Source of the DNA: Zoogloea sp. 1C4 | GTDB lineage: Bacteria > Pseudomonadota > Gammaproteobacteria > Burkholderiales > Rhodocyclaceae | Reading direction: 5' to 3' | DNA length: 64,000 bases | Assembly: GCF_009469605.1 (NCBI RefSeq) | Contig: NZ_SSXU01000009.1 | Span: 62,001 to 126,000, forward strand | Shown here: piece after piece, positions 11,160 to 20,183 of the stretch | Layout of the letters: the number at the start of each line of letters is the position of its first letter | How positions within the stretch are numbered: the first letter of the stretch is position 1 | The notes under the pieces: generated by a model | Database searches by the model: none | Told to the model about the DNA's origin: nothing | Seen by the model: the letters and a program-made list of their open reading frames with translations, nothing else | Made by a program: the position numbers and the translations under genes

Positions 11160-12920
11160 TTACTGCCCCAGGCGATAGACCTGGAAGGTGTCGCCGGCCT
11201 TGTAGCCGAAGATCTGATTGCCGCCGGCGGCCACGCCCACGTACTGCACGCCGTCGATCTGCCACGTCACAGGCGGCGCATTGACGCCGGCATCCAGCTG
11301 GTCGCTCCACAGGGTTTGCCCGCTGGCGGCGTCGTAGGCGTTGAAGCGGCCGTTGCCTTCGCCCATGAAGACGAGATCGCCCGCGGTGGCGAGCACGCCG
11401 CCCACCAGGGGCTGGGCGGTCTTGTGCTGCCACTTCATCCGGCCGGTGGCCAGATCGATGGCCGACAGCACGCCCCAGCGGGGCACGTCCATCAGCGGCT
11501 CGAGCGTGGTGTATTCCACCGCCGGCTTGGCGCTGGTCGCGGGGATCACTTTCTTGGTGTATTTCACCGGCCAGTGGATCGCCGGTACATAGGCCACCAG
11601 CTTCTTCGCATCCACCGAGGTGGGCGACCAGTTGATGCCGCCCAGCACGCCCGGCAGGATCACCTGGCCTTCCGGCGTGGGGTTGGTGAAGGTGTTTTGG
11701 TGCACCACGAACTCGTCGGATTTCTTCAGCAACTCGCCGGTGAGGCGGTTGTGGATGTAGTACCAGCCGATCTTGGCCGCCTGGCCCACCGCCGGCACCA
11801 CCTTGCCCTCGTGCGGGTAGTCGAACAGCACCGCCGGGCTCGCCACGTCGTAGCCCCACTGGTCGTGGGGCACCTGCTGGTAGTGCCAGCGGATCTTGCC
11901 GGTGGCCACATCCAGGCACACCAGCGACACGGTGTACAGGTTGTCGCCCGGCCGCGAGGTGCCGTCCATCTGGGGCGACGGGTTGCCGGTGCCAAAGTAG
12001 AGCAGGCCGTTTTCGGTGTCGATTGCCGGCGTGGACCACGCCGAGCCGCCGCCGTAGTGGGCCGCGTCCGGGTATCTGGGCAGGTCGGCGCGCTCCTTGT
12101 CGATGTCCCGGTGGAGCGACACGCCATCCGGCGTGGTGCGGCGGAACTCGCCTTCCCAGTTGGTCGGGGCGATGGTGTCGAACTGCCACACCCGCTTGCC
12201 GGTGGCCACGTCGAAGGCCGCGAGGAAGCCCGGGCGCCCGTAGCTGCCGGCAAAGCCCACCACCGCGCCCAGGGGCGCGCCGTCCCGGTCGGAATCCAGA
12301 TGCAGGCCGTAGCCCACGCCGGTCACGCCGATCAGCACCTTGCCCTTGTAGACCACCGGCGCCATGGCGATGCCCACGCCGGACTGCCCGGCGATGGTGG
12401 CCTTGCGCAGCGGGTCGGATTCGTTGAGGGTGGTCACGGATTCCTGCCGGGCGCTGTCGCTGTCGGCCACCTCCACATCCCACACCACCTTGCCGGATTT
12501 CGCGTCCAGCGCCACCAGCCGCGCATCCACGGTGCCGATGAAGACCTTGCCGTCGGCCACCGCCACGCCCCGGTTGCCCGGGCCGCAGCACATGGGGTAA
12601 TCCTTCTTGCGCGGGTGCTCGTAGCGCCACAGTTGCTTGCCGGTGACGGCATCCAGCGCCACCACGCCGTTGAAGGGCAGCGACAGATACACCGTGCGAT
12701 CCACCATGATCGGCGTGCTCTGGAAGGTGGCCTTCACGCCGCTCTGGTAGGCCCATGCGCGGGTGAGCCTGCCCACGTTGCCGGTGTTGATCTGGCTGGG
12801 CGTGGCGTAGCGCTGGTTGTTCAGATCCAGCCCGTAGGTGGGCCAGTCGATGTCGGCGGCGAAGGCCGGAGCGAGGGCCAGGGCGCAGAGGGCGGGGAGG
12901 AGTCGAATGGATGTGCGCAT
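11160..12920 (-). CDS. PQQ-dependent methanol/ethanol-family dehydrogenase
   Basis: Periplasmic quinoprotein of 586 aa with a Sec signal peptide (cut after about residue 21). Beta-propeller repeats are visible as recurring ALDAVTGKQLW-like W motifs. The vicinal disulfide Cys111-Cys112 (YPMCCGPGNRG) that lies over PQQ is present, as is RPGDNLYT and a WHYQQVPHDQWGYD segment. It oxidises primary alcohols and passes electrons to a c-type cytochrome. I could not decide from the sequence alone whether the metal is calcium or a lanthanide. It follows a XoxJ/MxaJ-like binding protein by 13 bp and is the last gene of that operon; no dedicated cytochrome gene is adjacent. Confidence 0.93.
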   Translation of the reverse strand: MRTSIRLLPALCALALAPAFAADIDWPTYGLDLNNQRYATPSQINTGNVGRLTRAWAYQSGVKATFQSTPIMVDRTVYLSLPFNGVVALDAVTGKQLWRYEHPRKKDYPMCCGPGNRGVAVADGKVFIGTVDARLVALDAKSGKVVWDVEVADSDSARQESVTTLNESDPLRKATIAGQSGVGIAMAPVVYKGKVLIGVTGVGYGLHLDSDRDGAPLGAVVGFAGSYGRPGFLAAFDVATGKRVWQFDTIAPTNWEGEFRRTTPDGVSLHRDIDKERADLPRYPDAAHYGGGSAWSTPAIDTENGLLYFGTGNPSPQMDGTSRPGDNLYTVSLVCLDVATGKIRWHYQQVPHDQWGYDVASPAVLFDYPHEGKVVPAVGQAAKIGWYYIHNRLTGELLKKSDEFVVHQNTFTNPTPEGQVILPGVLGGINWSPTSVDAKKLVAYVPAIHWPVKYTKKVIPATSAKPAVEYTTLEPLMDVPRWGVLSAIDLATGRMKWQHKTAQPLVGGVLATAGDLVFMGEGNGRFNAYDAASGQTLWSDQLDAGVNAPPVTWQIDGVQYVGVAAGGNQIFGYKAGDTFQVYRLGQ

Positions 12921-12933
12921 CGTTCGGCCCGGA

Positions 12934-13782
12934 TCAGTGGGTGCGCAGGGTCACGCCGTGGCGCTTGAAGATGGCGGCCACGGTGCCGTCCTTCTGCAGG
13001 TCGGCGAGGGCGCTGCTGAGGGCGGTGGCGAGTTCCTCGGAATCGGCCTTCACGGCCATCCCGATGGCCCAGCGTTTGGGGTTGAGTTCGCCCAGCTTGG
13101 CTTCTTCCACTGCAAAGCGGGTCTCGCCCACCAGCGCGCCTTCCAGCTCGGCCAGGGGCGCCATCACGGCGGCTACGCTGTCTTCCTTCAGGGCCTTGAC
13201 GGCCTCGCCGATCGACTTGAAGTGGGTGATGTTGGACCGCAGCCGGCCCTGCAGCGCGCCGCCCAGGAAGGCATCCGCCAGGGTGTCGCCCTCGACGCCG
13301 ATTTTCTCGCGGGTGAACACCTCCAGCGCCACCGCCGCCGAGCCGCTGGGGGCGGGGATGCGGCTGGCGACCCGCGCCATGCCCATCACCTCCTGCTGGT
13401 AGGCACCGAAGATGCGCGCCTGCTCGTTGTCCTTGGCGAACACCGGGTCCACCGGCACGCGCAGCATCACGTCGGCCGGCTCGCCGCGCAGGTAGTGGCC
13501 CTTCCAGACCATGTTGCGCAGGTCGTCGCCCATGTCCTCGCCGGCCAGAAAGCCGATGATCTCGGCCTGCAGCCCCATCTTTGCCGCCAGCGCCTGCCCG
13601 AGCTCCACGTCGATGCCCTTGCCGGCGTCGGAATAGGGCGGGAAGTTGTTGTACACGGCCACCTTGAGCCGCCCGCGCTTGTGGATGGCGTCCATCTGTT
13701 CGTCGGCCTGGGCCGGCAGGTGGGCTGTGAGCAGCAGGGCGGCAAGCGCCAGTATGAGCTGGCGGCGGGGGGCGCGTTTCAT
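12934..13782 (-). CDS. XoxJ/MxaJ-like periplasmic binding protein
   Basis: Secreted 282-aa protein of the extracellular solute-binding family 3. Signal peptide MKRAPRRQLILALAALLL, cleaved near PAQA-DEQ. The family start RGRLKVAVYNNFPPYSDAGKGIDVELGQALAAKMG is visible in outline, and ALSSALADLQKDGTVAAIFKRHG is the classic C-terminus. No transporter genes are present. Instead it heads an operon with a PQQ alcohol dehydrogenase, the position of MxaJ/XoxJ, which are thought to help mature the dehydrogenase. The start at 13782 has GGAGA nine bases upstream. Confidence 0.82.
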   Translation of the reverse strand: MKRAPRRQLILALAALLLTAHLPAQADEQMDAIHKRGRLKVAVYNNFPPYSDAGKGIDVELGQALAAKMGLQAEIIGFLAGEDMGDDLRNMVWKGHYLRGEPADVMLRVPVDPVFAKDNEQARIFGAYQQEVMGMARVASRIPAPSGSAAVALEVFTREKIGVEGDTLADAFLGGALQGRLRSNITHFKSIGEAVKALKEDSVAAVMAPLAELEGALVGETRFAVEEAKLGELNPKRWAIGMAVKADSEELATALSSALADLQKDGTVAAIFKRHGVTLRTH

Positions 13783-13858
13783 GGGTTGTCTCCGGGGAAA
13801 TGGATGAGGTCTTGTTTTTGCGGATTCTAGGCCCGGCGCGGGGTTCGGGGGGCCTCCC

Positions 13859-13903
13859 GCCGGGCAACGGGCAAAATCGGCAGGCAGGTCGGGCAAATTG
13901 CCC
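13859..13903 (-). promoter_or_regulatory. Operator-like dyad upstream of the PQQ dehydrogenase operon
   Basis: GTCGGGCAAATTGCCC at 13888-13903 contains the perfect outer dyad GGGCAA/TTGCCC. Two further half-sites (GGGCAA and GGGCAAAA) follow toward the gene at 13861-13875. The motif matches 15 of 16 bases with 9038-9053 in front of the two-component operon. It lies 106-121 bp before the start codon of the binding protein, where an activator site would be expected. Confidence 0.5.
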
Positions 13904-13911
13904 GGGCGCGG

Positions 13912-14850
13912 TCAGCCTGGCTTCGCCCCGTGCCCTGGGGAAGGCGCCGCCTGGAGGCGAGAGTCGCCCAGCGGAATCGGCCCGGCCAGCTGCGCCAGCA
14001 CGGCGGGAACCAGCGCGCCGTCGACCGGATGGCCCGCCGCGCAGTGAAACTCGCCCAGCCGCCACCACGGCAGGCCCGGGCGCAGGTGATGGCTGCCGTG
14101 CAGGTTGAAGTTGAGGATCAGCCCCCCGAGCACCGGAGGCGCGGCCAGGTTGCGCGCATGCCGGCGCTGGCCGAGGGGTGTGCCGTAGTGAAAGGCGTTA
14201 TCCAGCAGGCTCACCAGCAGCCCCCGCCCGGCCAGCGCCAGCAAAAGCATCCAGGCGTGGGCGCCGTACAGCGCGAAGGCGAGCGCATGGAGCAGCGCGA
14301 TCGCCGCGGCATCCGTCCGGTAACGCCGGAAGGTGTCCGGCGCCTGCAGCCGGGCAGCCAGGGCCTCGACGACGTTGTCGTCCCGGGCGAGCGCACGCGC
14401 CACACGCCGGATGATCGGGCGCGGCAGCAGCGCCACCAGCCCGCCCGCCACCTCGAAGAGATGGAGCCCGCCCAGCAACCGGAAGTAATAGGCCAGCCGA
14501 ACCGCCGCCTGCCCCCGCGGCCCCGGCGTGAAGACCTCCGTCCTGTCCCGCTCGTCCCGGCTGAACGCGTGGTGCAGCAGATGCCCCCCGCGCAGCAACT
14601 CGTAGGGCGCACCAAACAACACCCCCTGAATCCGCCCCCAGCGCAGGTTTCCCCCCGGATCCGGGTGCAGCACCCCATGCAGCGACTCGTGAATGAGCGC
14701 CCACCAGCCATTGGCGACCAACACCCACGGCAACAGCAATCAGCCCCAGGCCGCATCCACCGGCAGCAGGATCAACAGAAACACCGCCAGCGCCCCGTGG
14801 AAGAGGCACAGGGCGATGTTGATCCGGTGAGCCTTGAGCGCAGGGCACAT
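13912..14850 (-). pseudogene. Fatty-acid desaturase interrupted by an in-frame TGA
   Basis: Membrane di-iron desaturase-like protein. His boxes are visible: HESLHG, GHLLHHAF and NLHGSHHLRPGLPW. The original start is most likely the ATG at 14850 (MCPALKAHRINIALCLF), which has a strong GAGGAGG nine bases upstream and a hydrophobic segment. The frame then meets TGA at 14740-14742, after 36 codons, between DAAWG and LLLPWVLV. A TTG immediately after it could restart translation of 275 residues holding all His boxes, but it lacks a ribosome binding site. Either a recent nonsense mutation or a sequence error. The substrate is unknown. Confidence 0.75.
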
Positions 14851-15173
14851 GGCAGCGGCCTCCTCGGGTAAGGGCGGAGCAGAACGCGGCGCCCGCTCTG
14901 CTTGAGAGCTTTTTCCGTGCCCGGGTGGATGTGCGGGCGTAAAGGCGAGACAGCGGCAGGCGCCGGGGGGGCGGGAGCGCGGTGCCCGGACGGGATGTCA
15001 AGGAAAGGCCGGTGGTTGGGGGCTGGCTGGTGAGATCCCGTCGAGCGCAGCGGGAGCGTGCCCCCCGGTGGACTCAGGGCTGGAGCGTGCTTTCGGCGCC
15101 AGTGACTGGAGGGGTTTTCAGGGACTGATCGAGCCTGAATTGCCTCGATCGACACCTGACCAGGCAAAAAAAT
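14851..15173. other. Non-coding junction before the first tRNA-Gly-like repeat
   Basis: No open frame with coding character or a ribosome binding site was found in this stretch. It lies between the desaturase promoter side and the first copy of the tRNA-Gly 3'-flank repeat. I read it as the chromosomal edge next to the integrated islands; nothing else recognisable is seen. Confidence 0.5.
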
Positions 15174-15242
15174 CCAACCTCTTTAGGCTGGCCTTTTTGC
15201 TTGCAGATCAACGACCTGCCGGGATCCGATGTGGAGCGGGCG
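15174..15242 (-). repeat. Direct repeat copy 1: tRNA-Gly 3'-end remnant plus terminator
   Basis: This segment matches 24888-24955 with four substitutions and one indel. Read on the minus strand it starts with CGCCCGCTCCA, the acceptor 3' strand, discriminator and CCA end expected of tRNA-Gly. A spacer and a terminator hairpin (CCAGCCTaaagAGGTTGG then a T run) follow. It looks like the sequence just downstream of a tRNA-Gly gene and marks the left end of the island carrying the restriction system. Only 11 bases of the tRNA end remain here. Confidence 0.7.
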
Positions 15243-15246
15243 CAGA

Positions 15247-15768
15247 TCAGTGCGTCTCGTTGCCCCTGTTCTGCGACGCCTGCGCGGTTGCGAGCGGAAG
15301 AAACAGCGTCAATGGCGTGTCTGGCAGCGGGATGAAGCCGTGGTGTCGGTAGAAGGTGGCAGCCGTGTCATCCTTGGCATCGACTATCAGGGCGTAGGCC
15401 GCAATCTCCGATCGGATTGCCCGCTCCAGCGCATCGGCCAGCAGCGCACCGTCGAGTCCCTGCCCAGTGAAGGCTTCATCGACCGCCAGGCGCCCCATGC
15501 GAACGGCCGGCACGGTCGGGTAGCGGGGCAGCTTCTTGCCGATTCCAGGGGGCAGGTCGGCCAGCAGCAGGCTTGCCGACGCGAGGGTGTAGTAGCCCGC
15601 GATGCGCTGCTCACCGGTCAGCGCAACGAAACACGCCGCGACGCGGCGCCGGATGTCTTGAGTGACTTGCTCTCGCAGATACCGGTCGAGCGCAGCGGAA
15701 CCGCAGCGGAATTCATCGCGCTCATGGGCGGCATCGAGCGGCGCGACGCGAAAGGGTGCCCCGCTCAT
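15247..15768 (-). CDS. GNAT-family acetyltransferase toxin (TacT-like)
   Basis: A 173-aa GNAT protein starting MSGAPFRVAPLDAAHERDEF. The acetyl-CoA loop region reads VRMGRLAVDEAFTGQGLDGALLADAL, where the family R/Q-x-x-G-x-G/A is seen as GQGLDG, and the C-terminus reads FYRHHGFIPL. Members paired with DUF1778 antitoxins acetylate aminoacyl-tRNA and stall translation. Its ATG overlaps the stop of the upstream antitoxin gene (ATGA), so the pair is translationally coupled. It is the gene nearest the left island boundary; its stop codon lies 5 bp from the tRNA-Gly-like repeat. Confidence 0.9.
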   Translation of the reverse strand: MSGAPFRVAPLDAAHERDEFRCGSAALDRYLREQVTQDIRRRVAACFVALTGEQRIAGYYTLASASLLLADLPPGIGKKLPRYPTVPAVRMGRLAVDEAFTGQGLDGALLADALERAIRSEIAAYALIVDAKDDTAATFYRHHGFIPLPDTPLTLFLPLATAQASQNRGNETH

Positions 15769-16046
15769 TCCGCCTGCAGGAGCTTGCGACGGCGCTCAAA
15801 GGCACGGTCCAGGGCCGGCGCGGGCTGGGGCGGTGACAGCAGCGCTTGAGCAAAGCACTCCTGGTCTGCCAGCGAAAGCCGGACGACCTCAGCCTGCTCG
15901 ATGGCGCGTTGGGCTGCGTCTTGTACGGCGGCAACCACGAAATCGGTCATGGTTCGCCCCTGCAACTCCGCGGCGCGCTTGAGCATCGCGTGAAGGTCGG
16001 TGCTGATTCGGGCTTCAAGCCGGGCGGTGGGGTTGACTGTGGGCAT
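15765..16046 (-). CDS. DUF1778 antitoxin (TacA-like, ribbon-helix-helix)
   Basis: A 93-aa protein with an N-terminal ribbon-helix-helix (ARLEARISTDLHAMLKRAAELQGRTMTDFVVAAV) followed by a C-terminal toxin-neutralising tail rich in Leu, Arg and Pro. It is the antitoxin for the GNAT protein downstream. The start at 16046 has AAAGGAG ten bases upstream. A 15-bp palindrome overlaps the likely -10 box just upstream (16074-16088), consistent with the autorepression known for this family. Confidence 0.9.
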   Translation of the reverse strand: MPTVNPTARLEARISTDLHAMLKRAAELQGRTMTDFVVAAVQDAAQRAIEQAEVVRLSLADQECFAQALLSPPQPAPALDRAFERRRKLLQAE

Positions 16047-16067
16047 GGCGTTGTTTCTCCTTTGGAA

Positions 16068-16088
16068 AATTATACGGCAGATTGCCGT
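16068..16088 (-). promoter_or_regulatory. Promoter -10 box with overlapping palindromic operator for the TA pair
   Basis: Reading the minus strand, ACGGCAatcTGCCGT (a perfect 6+3+6 palindrome at 16074-16088) runs directly into TATAAT at 16068-16073. The box is 22 bp before the antitoxin start codon. The overlap is what one expects for a ribbon-helix-helix antitoxin repressing its own promoter. Confidence 0.6.
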
Positions 16089-16141
16089 ACGTTTCATCTG
16101 TCGGAGCTACTCCCATCCTGTCAGCAGCCATTGTCCAACTC

Positions 16142-17191
16142 CCGCCGTAGGGGCGTATAGCCTGCAGGCCTTCGGGCTGCACAAGGCCACTACCGAGGCC
16201 TACAACGCCCTGACCAAGAAGCGGCGCACCATCAAGGGCGTCGAGCCGACACCGATGCGGCGGATTCAGGAAGCCTTCCTGACCGGGGCCTACTCGACCG
16301 GCCTCGCGGACATGCCGCTGATCGACCTCGAGAACCCGCGGGCGAGCCTCGACGTCGAGGACTACCTCTGCCATGTGGCCGGGTATGCCCTCGTCGAATT
16401 CGCGCACCCGGACGACACCCGCTTCCCGGTGTTCGCCGTCTCCCGCGGCGGCAGGGGCCTGATCTTTCTGCTACAGGGTACAGCCTACGCGACGGCGGCC
16501 GAGATCCGCTGAGGCGTCCTTTACCCGTGGCGCCTGTTTCCCGGTGACACGCTGGTCGATGGCGTGCCGCGCACGCGCCTGTTCGGGCCCTCCGTGAAGG
16601 CAGCGCGAGCGCTGCGCACCGAGCAGGAAGCGCTCAAGGGCAAGGACTCGCCGGAGGCGCTGGCGGCAAAAAGCGGGCGCCGTGCAACCCGCGGATGATC
16701 GACGTGGCGAGCCGCCAGCGGGGTCACGTCAGCCTCGACACGCGGCCGTGGGCCAGCGTCGAGGAATTCGACTCGGCACGGGCCACCCTCGATGCGTGGC
16801 GGGGCAAGCGCTGCCTGAAGACGATGACGGACTGGCGGTCGCTCGACGAGGCGATCCAGCTGGGCCTGATCCGCTCCCGGCTCCGTGCCGAGGGGAAGGC
16901 AACGCTCAACGTCCGCGAGGGCATGCCCGCCAGCGATCTGCTGCGCCGGGCCTTCCTACGAGCGTACGCCCATGAAGACCTGGGGCTGACCAGGACCTAC
17001 AGCTATCCCGCGCTGGCTGACCGATCTGGGGTATCCGACTAAGGTGTCCGACTAAGGTGTCCGAGCCGCGCAGCGCCAAGTCGCAGAAGGTGGTGCTGGG
17101 CTGCGTGCAGCGTACCGAGGACGTCATGGCGCTGTTTGAGCGGTTGCAGGCGGAGTTGGGGAGGTTGCCGACAGGGGGAGGGACCGCTTAG
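16142..17191 (+). pseudogene. Decayed gene of unknown function with at least three lesions
   Basis: I do not recognise the family. One protein-like sequence runs through three frames. The first part (RRIQEAFLTGAYSTG to TAYATAAEIR) ends at TGA 16510-16512, but the same frame continues GVLYPWRLFPGD to SPEALAAK. A shift at the A5 run near 16668 leads to CNPRMIDVASRQRGH, which runs to SGVSD and stops at 17040. Removing two extra units of a 13-bp tandem repeat (17030-17065) would restore the frame into VSEPRSAKSQ to a stop at 17189-17191. The 5' end is also missing. It sits just ahead of the restriction operon. Confidence 0.55.
17030..17065 (+). repeat. 13-bp tandem repeat breaking the upstream reading frame
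   Basis: The unit GGTGTCCGACTAA occurs about 2.8 times in a row; the first copy has GTA for GTG. Each extra unit adds a TAA stop and shifts the frame. With a single copy, the frame ending SGVSD would continue as SGVSEPRSAKSQ. Confidence 0.7.
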
Positions 17192-17402
17192 GGTTTGAGG
17201 ATTCGCCTTGGGGGGGCTCGCTCTCGTGGGCGATGTTTGTTGCGGCTTCAAGTTTTGGTGATCGGCACCTGCTGTAGGGGCAAACCGGAACGAATAGCTG
17301 CATCTTGCCCGGAATCTTCTGCAATAGAGGTGAAGGCATCCGTCTATCTCCACTAAAATATTCGTCGAACATCAACAAAAAGCGGCGAGCGTAGAAAAAG
17401 CG

Positions 17403-20183
17403 ATGACTCCGGAGTCTCTGGCCAGAATCGAGATCGACAGTCGGCTGGAGAAGGCTGGCTGGATCGTGCAGGATCTGAAGAAGCTCGACCTGTCGGCGGG
17501 GCTTGGCATCGCAGTACGCGAGTACCCCACCGATACCGGGCCTGCGGATTACGTGTTGTTCGTTGCCCGTGACGCGGTGGGCGTGATCGAAGCCAAGCGG
17601 GACAGCGCCGGCGAAAACCTGACTGTCACCGAGGCCCAGACCGAGCGCTACGCCTCCGCCCGGCTCAAGTGGCGCAAGGGCGACGCGCCCTTGCGCTTTC
17701 TGTTCGAGGCCACCGGCCAGATCATCCGCTTCACCGACGGCGCCGACCCAGCCCCGAGATCCCGCGAAATCTTCCACTTCTTCAAGCCGGAAACCCTGGC
17801 CACCTGGCTGGCGCAGCCGGACACCCTGCGCGCGAGGCTTGCCGGGCAGATGCCACCGCTGCCCGAAGAGAACCTGCGCGACTGCCAGATCAGCGCCGTC
17901 ACCGGGCTGGAGAGGTCGCTGGCGCGGGGCAAGCCCCGGGCTCTGGTACATATGGCTACCGGCGCGGGCAAGACCTTTACCGCCATCACCTCGGTCTATC
18001 GCCTGCTCAAGTTCGGTGGGGCAAAGCGCATTTTGTTTCTGGTGGATACCCGAAACCTCGGCAAGCAGGCCCACCAGGAGTTCATGGCCTACACGCCGCC
18101 CGACGATGGCCGCAAGTTCACCGAGCTCTACAACGTGCAGCGCCTCGCCTCGCCCAGCATCGACCCGCATTCGCAGGTGTGCATCAGCACCATCCAGCGC
18201 ATGTACTCCATCCTTAGCGGCGAACCGATCGACGAATCGGCCGAGGATGTCTCGCTCAACGAAGTCCAGCAAACCGCAAAGCAGGAAAAGCTCGTCCGCT
18301 ACAACCCGGCCGTACCGGTCGAGACCTTCGAATTCATCATCATCGACTAGTGCCACCGCAGCATCTACAACCTGTGGAAGCAGGTGCTCGACTACTTCGA
18401 CGCCAGCCTGATCGGCCTTACCGCCACCCCTGACAAGCGCACCTTCGGCTTCTTCAACGAGAACATCGTCGCCGAATACACCTACGAGCAATCCGTCGCC
18501 GATGGCGTCAACGTCGGCTATGACGTCTACACCATCGAAACCGAGATCACCCAGAAAGGCGCCGCGCTGAAAGCCCGCGAATGGGTGGACCACCGCGACC
18601 GCCAGACCCGCAAGCGTCGCTGGGCCCAGACCGAGGACGACACCGCCTACACCGGCAAGGAGCTCGACAAGTCTGTGGTCAACCCCAGCCAGATCCGCCA
18701 GGTGATCCAGGCCATGAAGACCGCCGTCGAGACGCAGATCTTTCCGGCCCGCAAAGAGACGCCCAAGACGCTCATCTTTGCCAAGACCGACAGCCACGCC
18801 GACGACATCATCAACATCGTTCGAGAGGTGTATGACCAGGGGAATGCCTTCTGCAAGAAGGTCACCTACCGCGCCGAGGAAGACGCCGACAGCGTGCTCG
18901 CCAGCTTCCGCAACGACTACAACCCACGCATCGCCGTGACGGTGGACATGATCGCTACCGGCACCGACGTGAAGCCGCTCGAAGTGCTGCTGTTCATGCG
19001 CGACGTGCGCAGCCGGGGCTACTACGAACAGATGAAAGGCCGCGGGGTGCGCAGCCTCGATGGCGACAGCCTCAAGCGCGTCAGCAACAGCGCGGACGGT
19101 GCCAAGACCCGCTTCGTGCTGATCGACGCCGTGGGCGTAGAGAAATCCCTCAAGACCGAAAGCCGGCCGCTGGAAAAGAAGCCCGGCGTGCCGCTCAAGG
19201 ACCTGCTGCAAGGCGTGGCCATGGGCAGCCGCGACGACGACACCGTGCTCTCCCTTGCCAACCGGCTGGTACGCCTTGCCAAGCAGCTCGACGCCAAGGC
19301 CCAGGCTCGCATCGAGCAAGCCAGCGGCGGCATTCCGGTGGGTGAACTCGGCAAGCGCCTGATCGCCGCGCTCGACCCGGACGCCGTCGTGCAGGCTGCG
19401 CTGGCCACCGCCAGGGCCGCAGGCATCACCCGCACCGAGGACACCCTGCTGCCCGAGGAGATCGAGGCCGCCCGCGCCGAACGCGTGGCCGCCGCCTGCG
19501 CGCCCTTCGACAAGCCCGAACTGCGCGACGAGATCGAGAACGCCCGCCGCGAGCGCGAGCAGCTCATCGACCACATCAACACCGATCAGGTGGTCTTCTC
19601 GGGCTTTGCCGAGCAAGCCGAGGAAGAGGCCAGGGCCGTGATCCAGGGCTTTGCCGACTACATCAAGCAGCACAAGGACGAGATCGCCGCACTGGATTTC
19701 TTCTACCAGCAGCCCTACCAGCGTCGGGCGCTGAGCTTCGAGATGATCGAAGAACTCCACGCCCACCTCGCCCGGCCGCCGTTGATGCTCACCACCGAGC
19801 GACTGTGGAGCGCCTACGCCCGCGTGCATGCCAGCCAGGTGAAGGGCTTGAACAGCAAGCGCCAGCTCACCGATCTGGTCTCGCTGCTGCGCTTCGCGCT
19901 GGGGCTGGACGGCGAACTCAAGCCCTTCGCCGACGAGGTGGATAAACGCTTCCAGGCCTGGATCTTCCGGCACAATGCGCGCCGCGCCACCGCCTTCACC
20001 CCCGAGCAGACCGAATGGCTGCGCCTGATGAAGGACCACATCGCCAGCGCCTGCGCCATCCACCGGGATGACTTCGACTACGCGGAGCTGGCGGACAAGG
20101 GCGGGCTGCAGAAAGCCTGGGGGGTGTTCGGCAAGGAGCTGGATACGTTGATGGATGAGATGAATGGGGAGTTGGTGGCGTGA
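17403..20183 (+). pseudogene. hsdR: Type I restriction endonuclease subunit R with amber codon in the DECH box
   Basis: The 927-codon frame is a complete HsdR. The N-terminal nuclease domain is seen in IVQDLKKLDL, then ADYVLFV and GVIEAKRD (the E-x-K of the PD-ExK core). The SF2 helicase follows with Walker A MATGAGKTFTA, then FEFIIID, and after the lesion LIGLTATP, IAVTVDMIATGTDV and EQMKGRGVR. TAG at 18348-18350 stands where the Glu of DECH should be (IIID-stop-CHRSIYN); GAG to TAG is one change. A fragment could restart at the ATG near 18384 but would lack the nuclease and Walker A parts. The gene overlaps hsdS by 4 bp. Confidence 0.9.

Noticed and set aside
11160-12920. Calling the PQQ dehydrogenase lanthanide-dependent (XoxF/PedH)
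   Set aside because: I could not place the diagnostic second Asp with certainty without an alignment, so the metal is left open.
11316-12968. A 550-codon plus-strand frame over the PQQ dehydrogenase
   Set aside because: The minus-strand protein has a signal peptide, vicinal Cys pair and propeller repeats; the plus frame is a shadow.
14740-14742. Selenocysteine at the desaturase TGA
   Set aside because: No SECIS-like hairpin stands out after the codon and desaturases are not selenoproteins.
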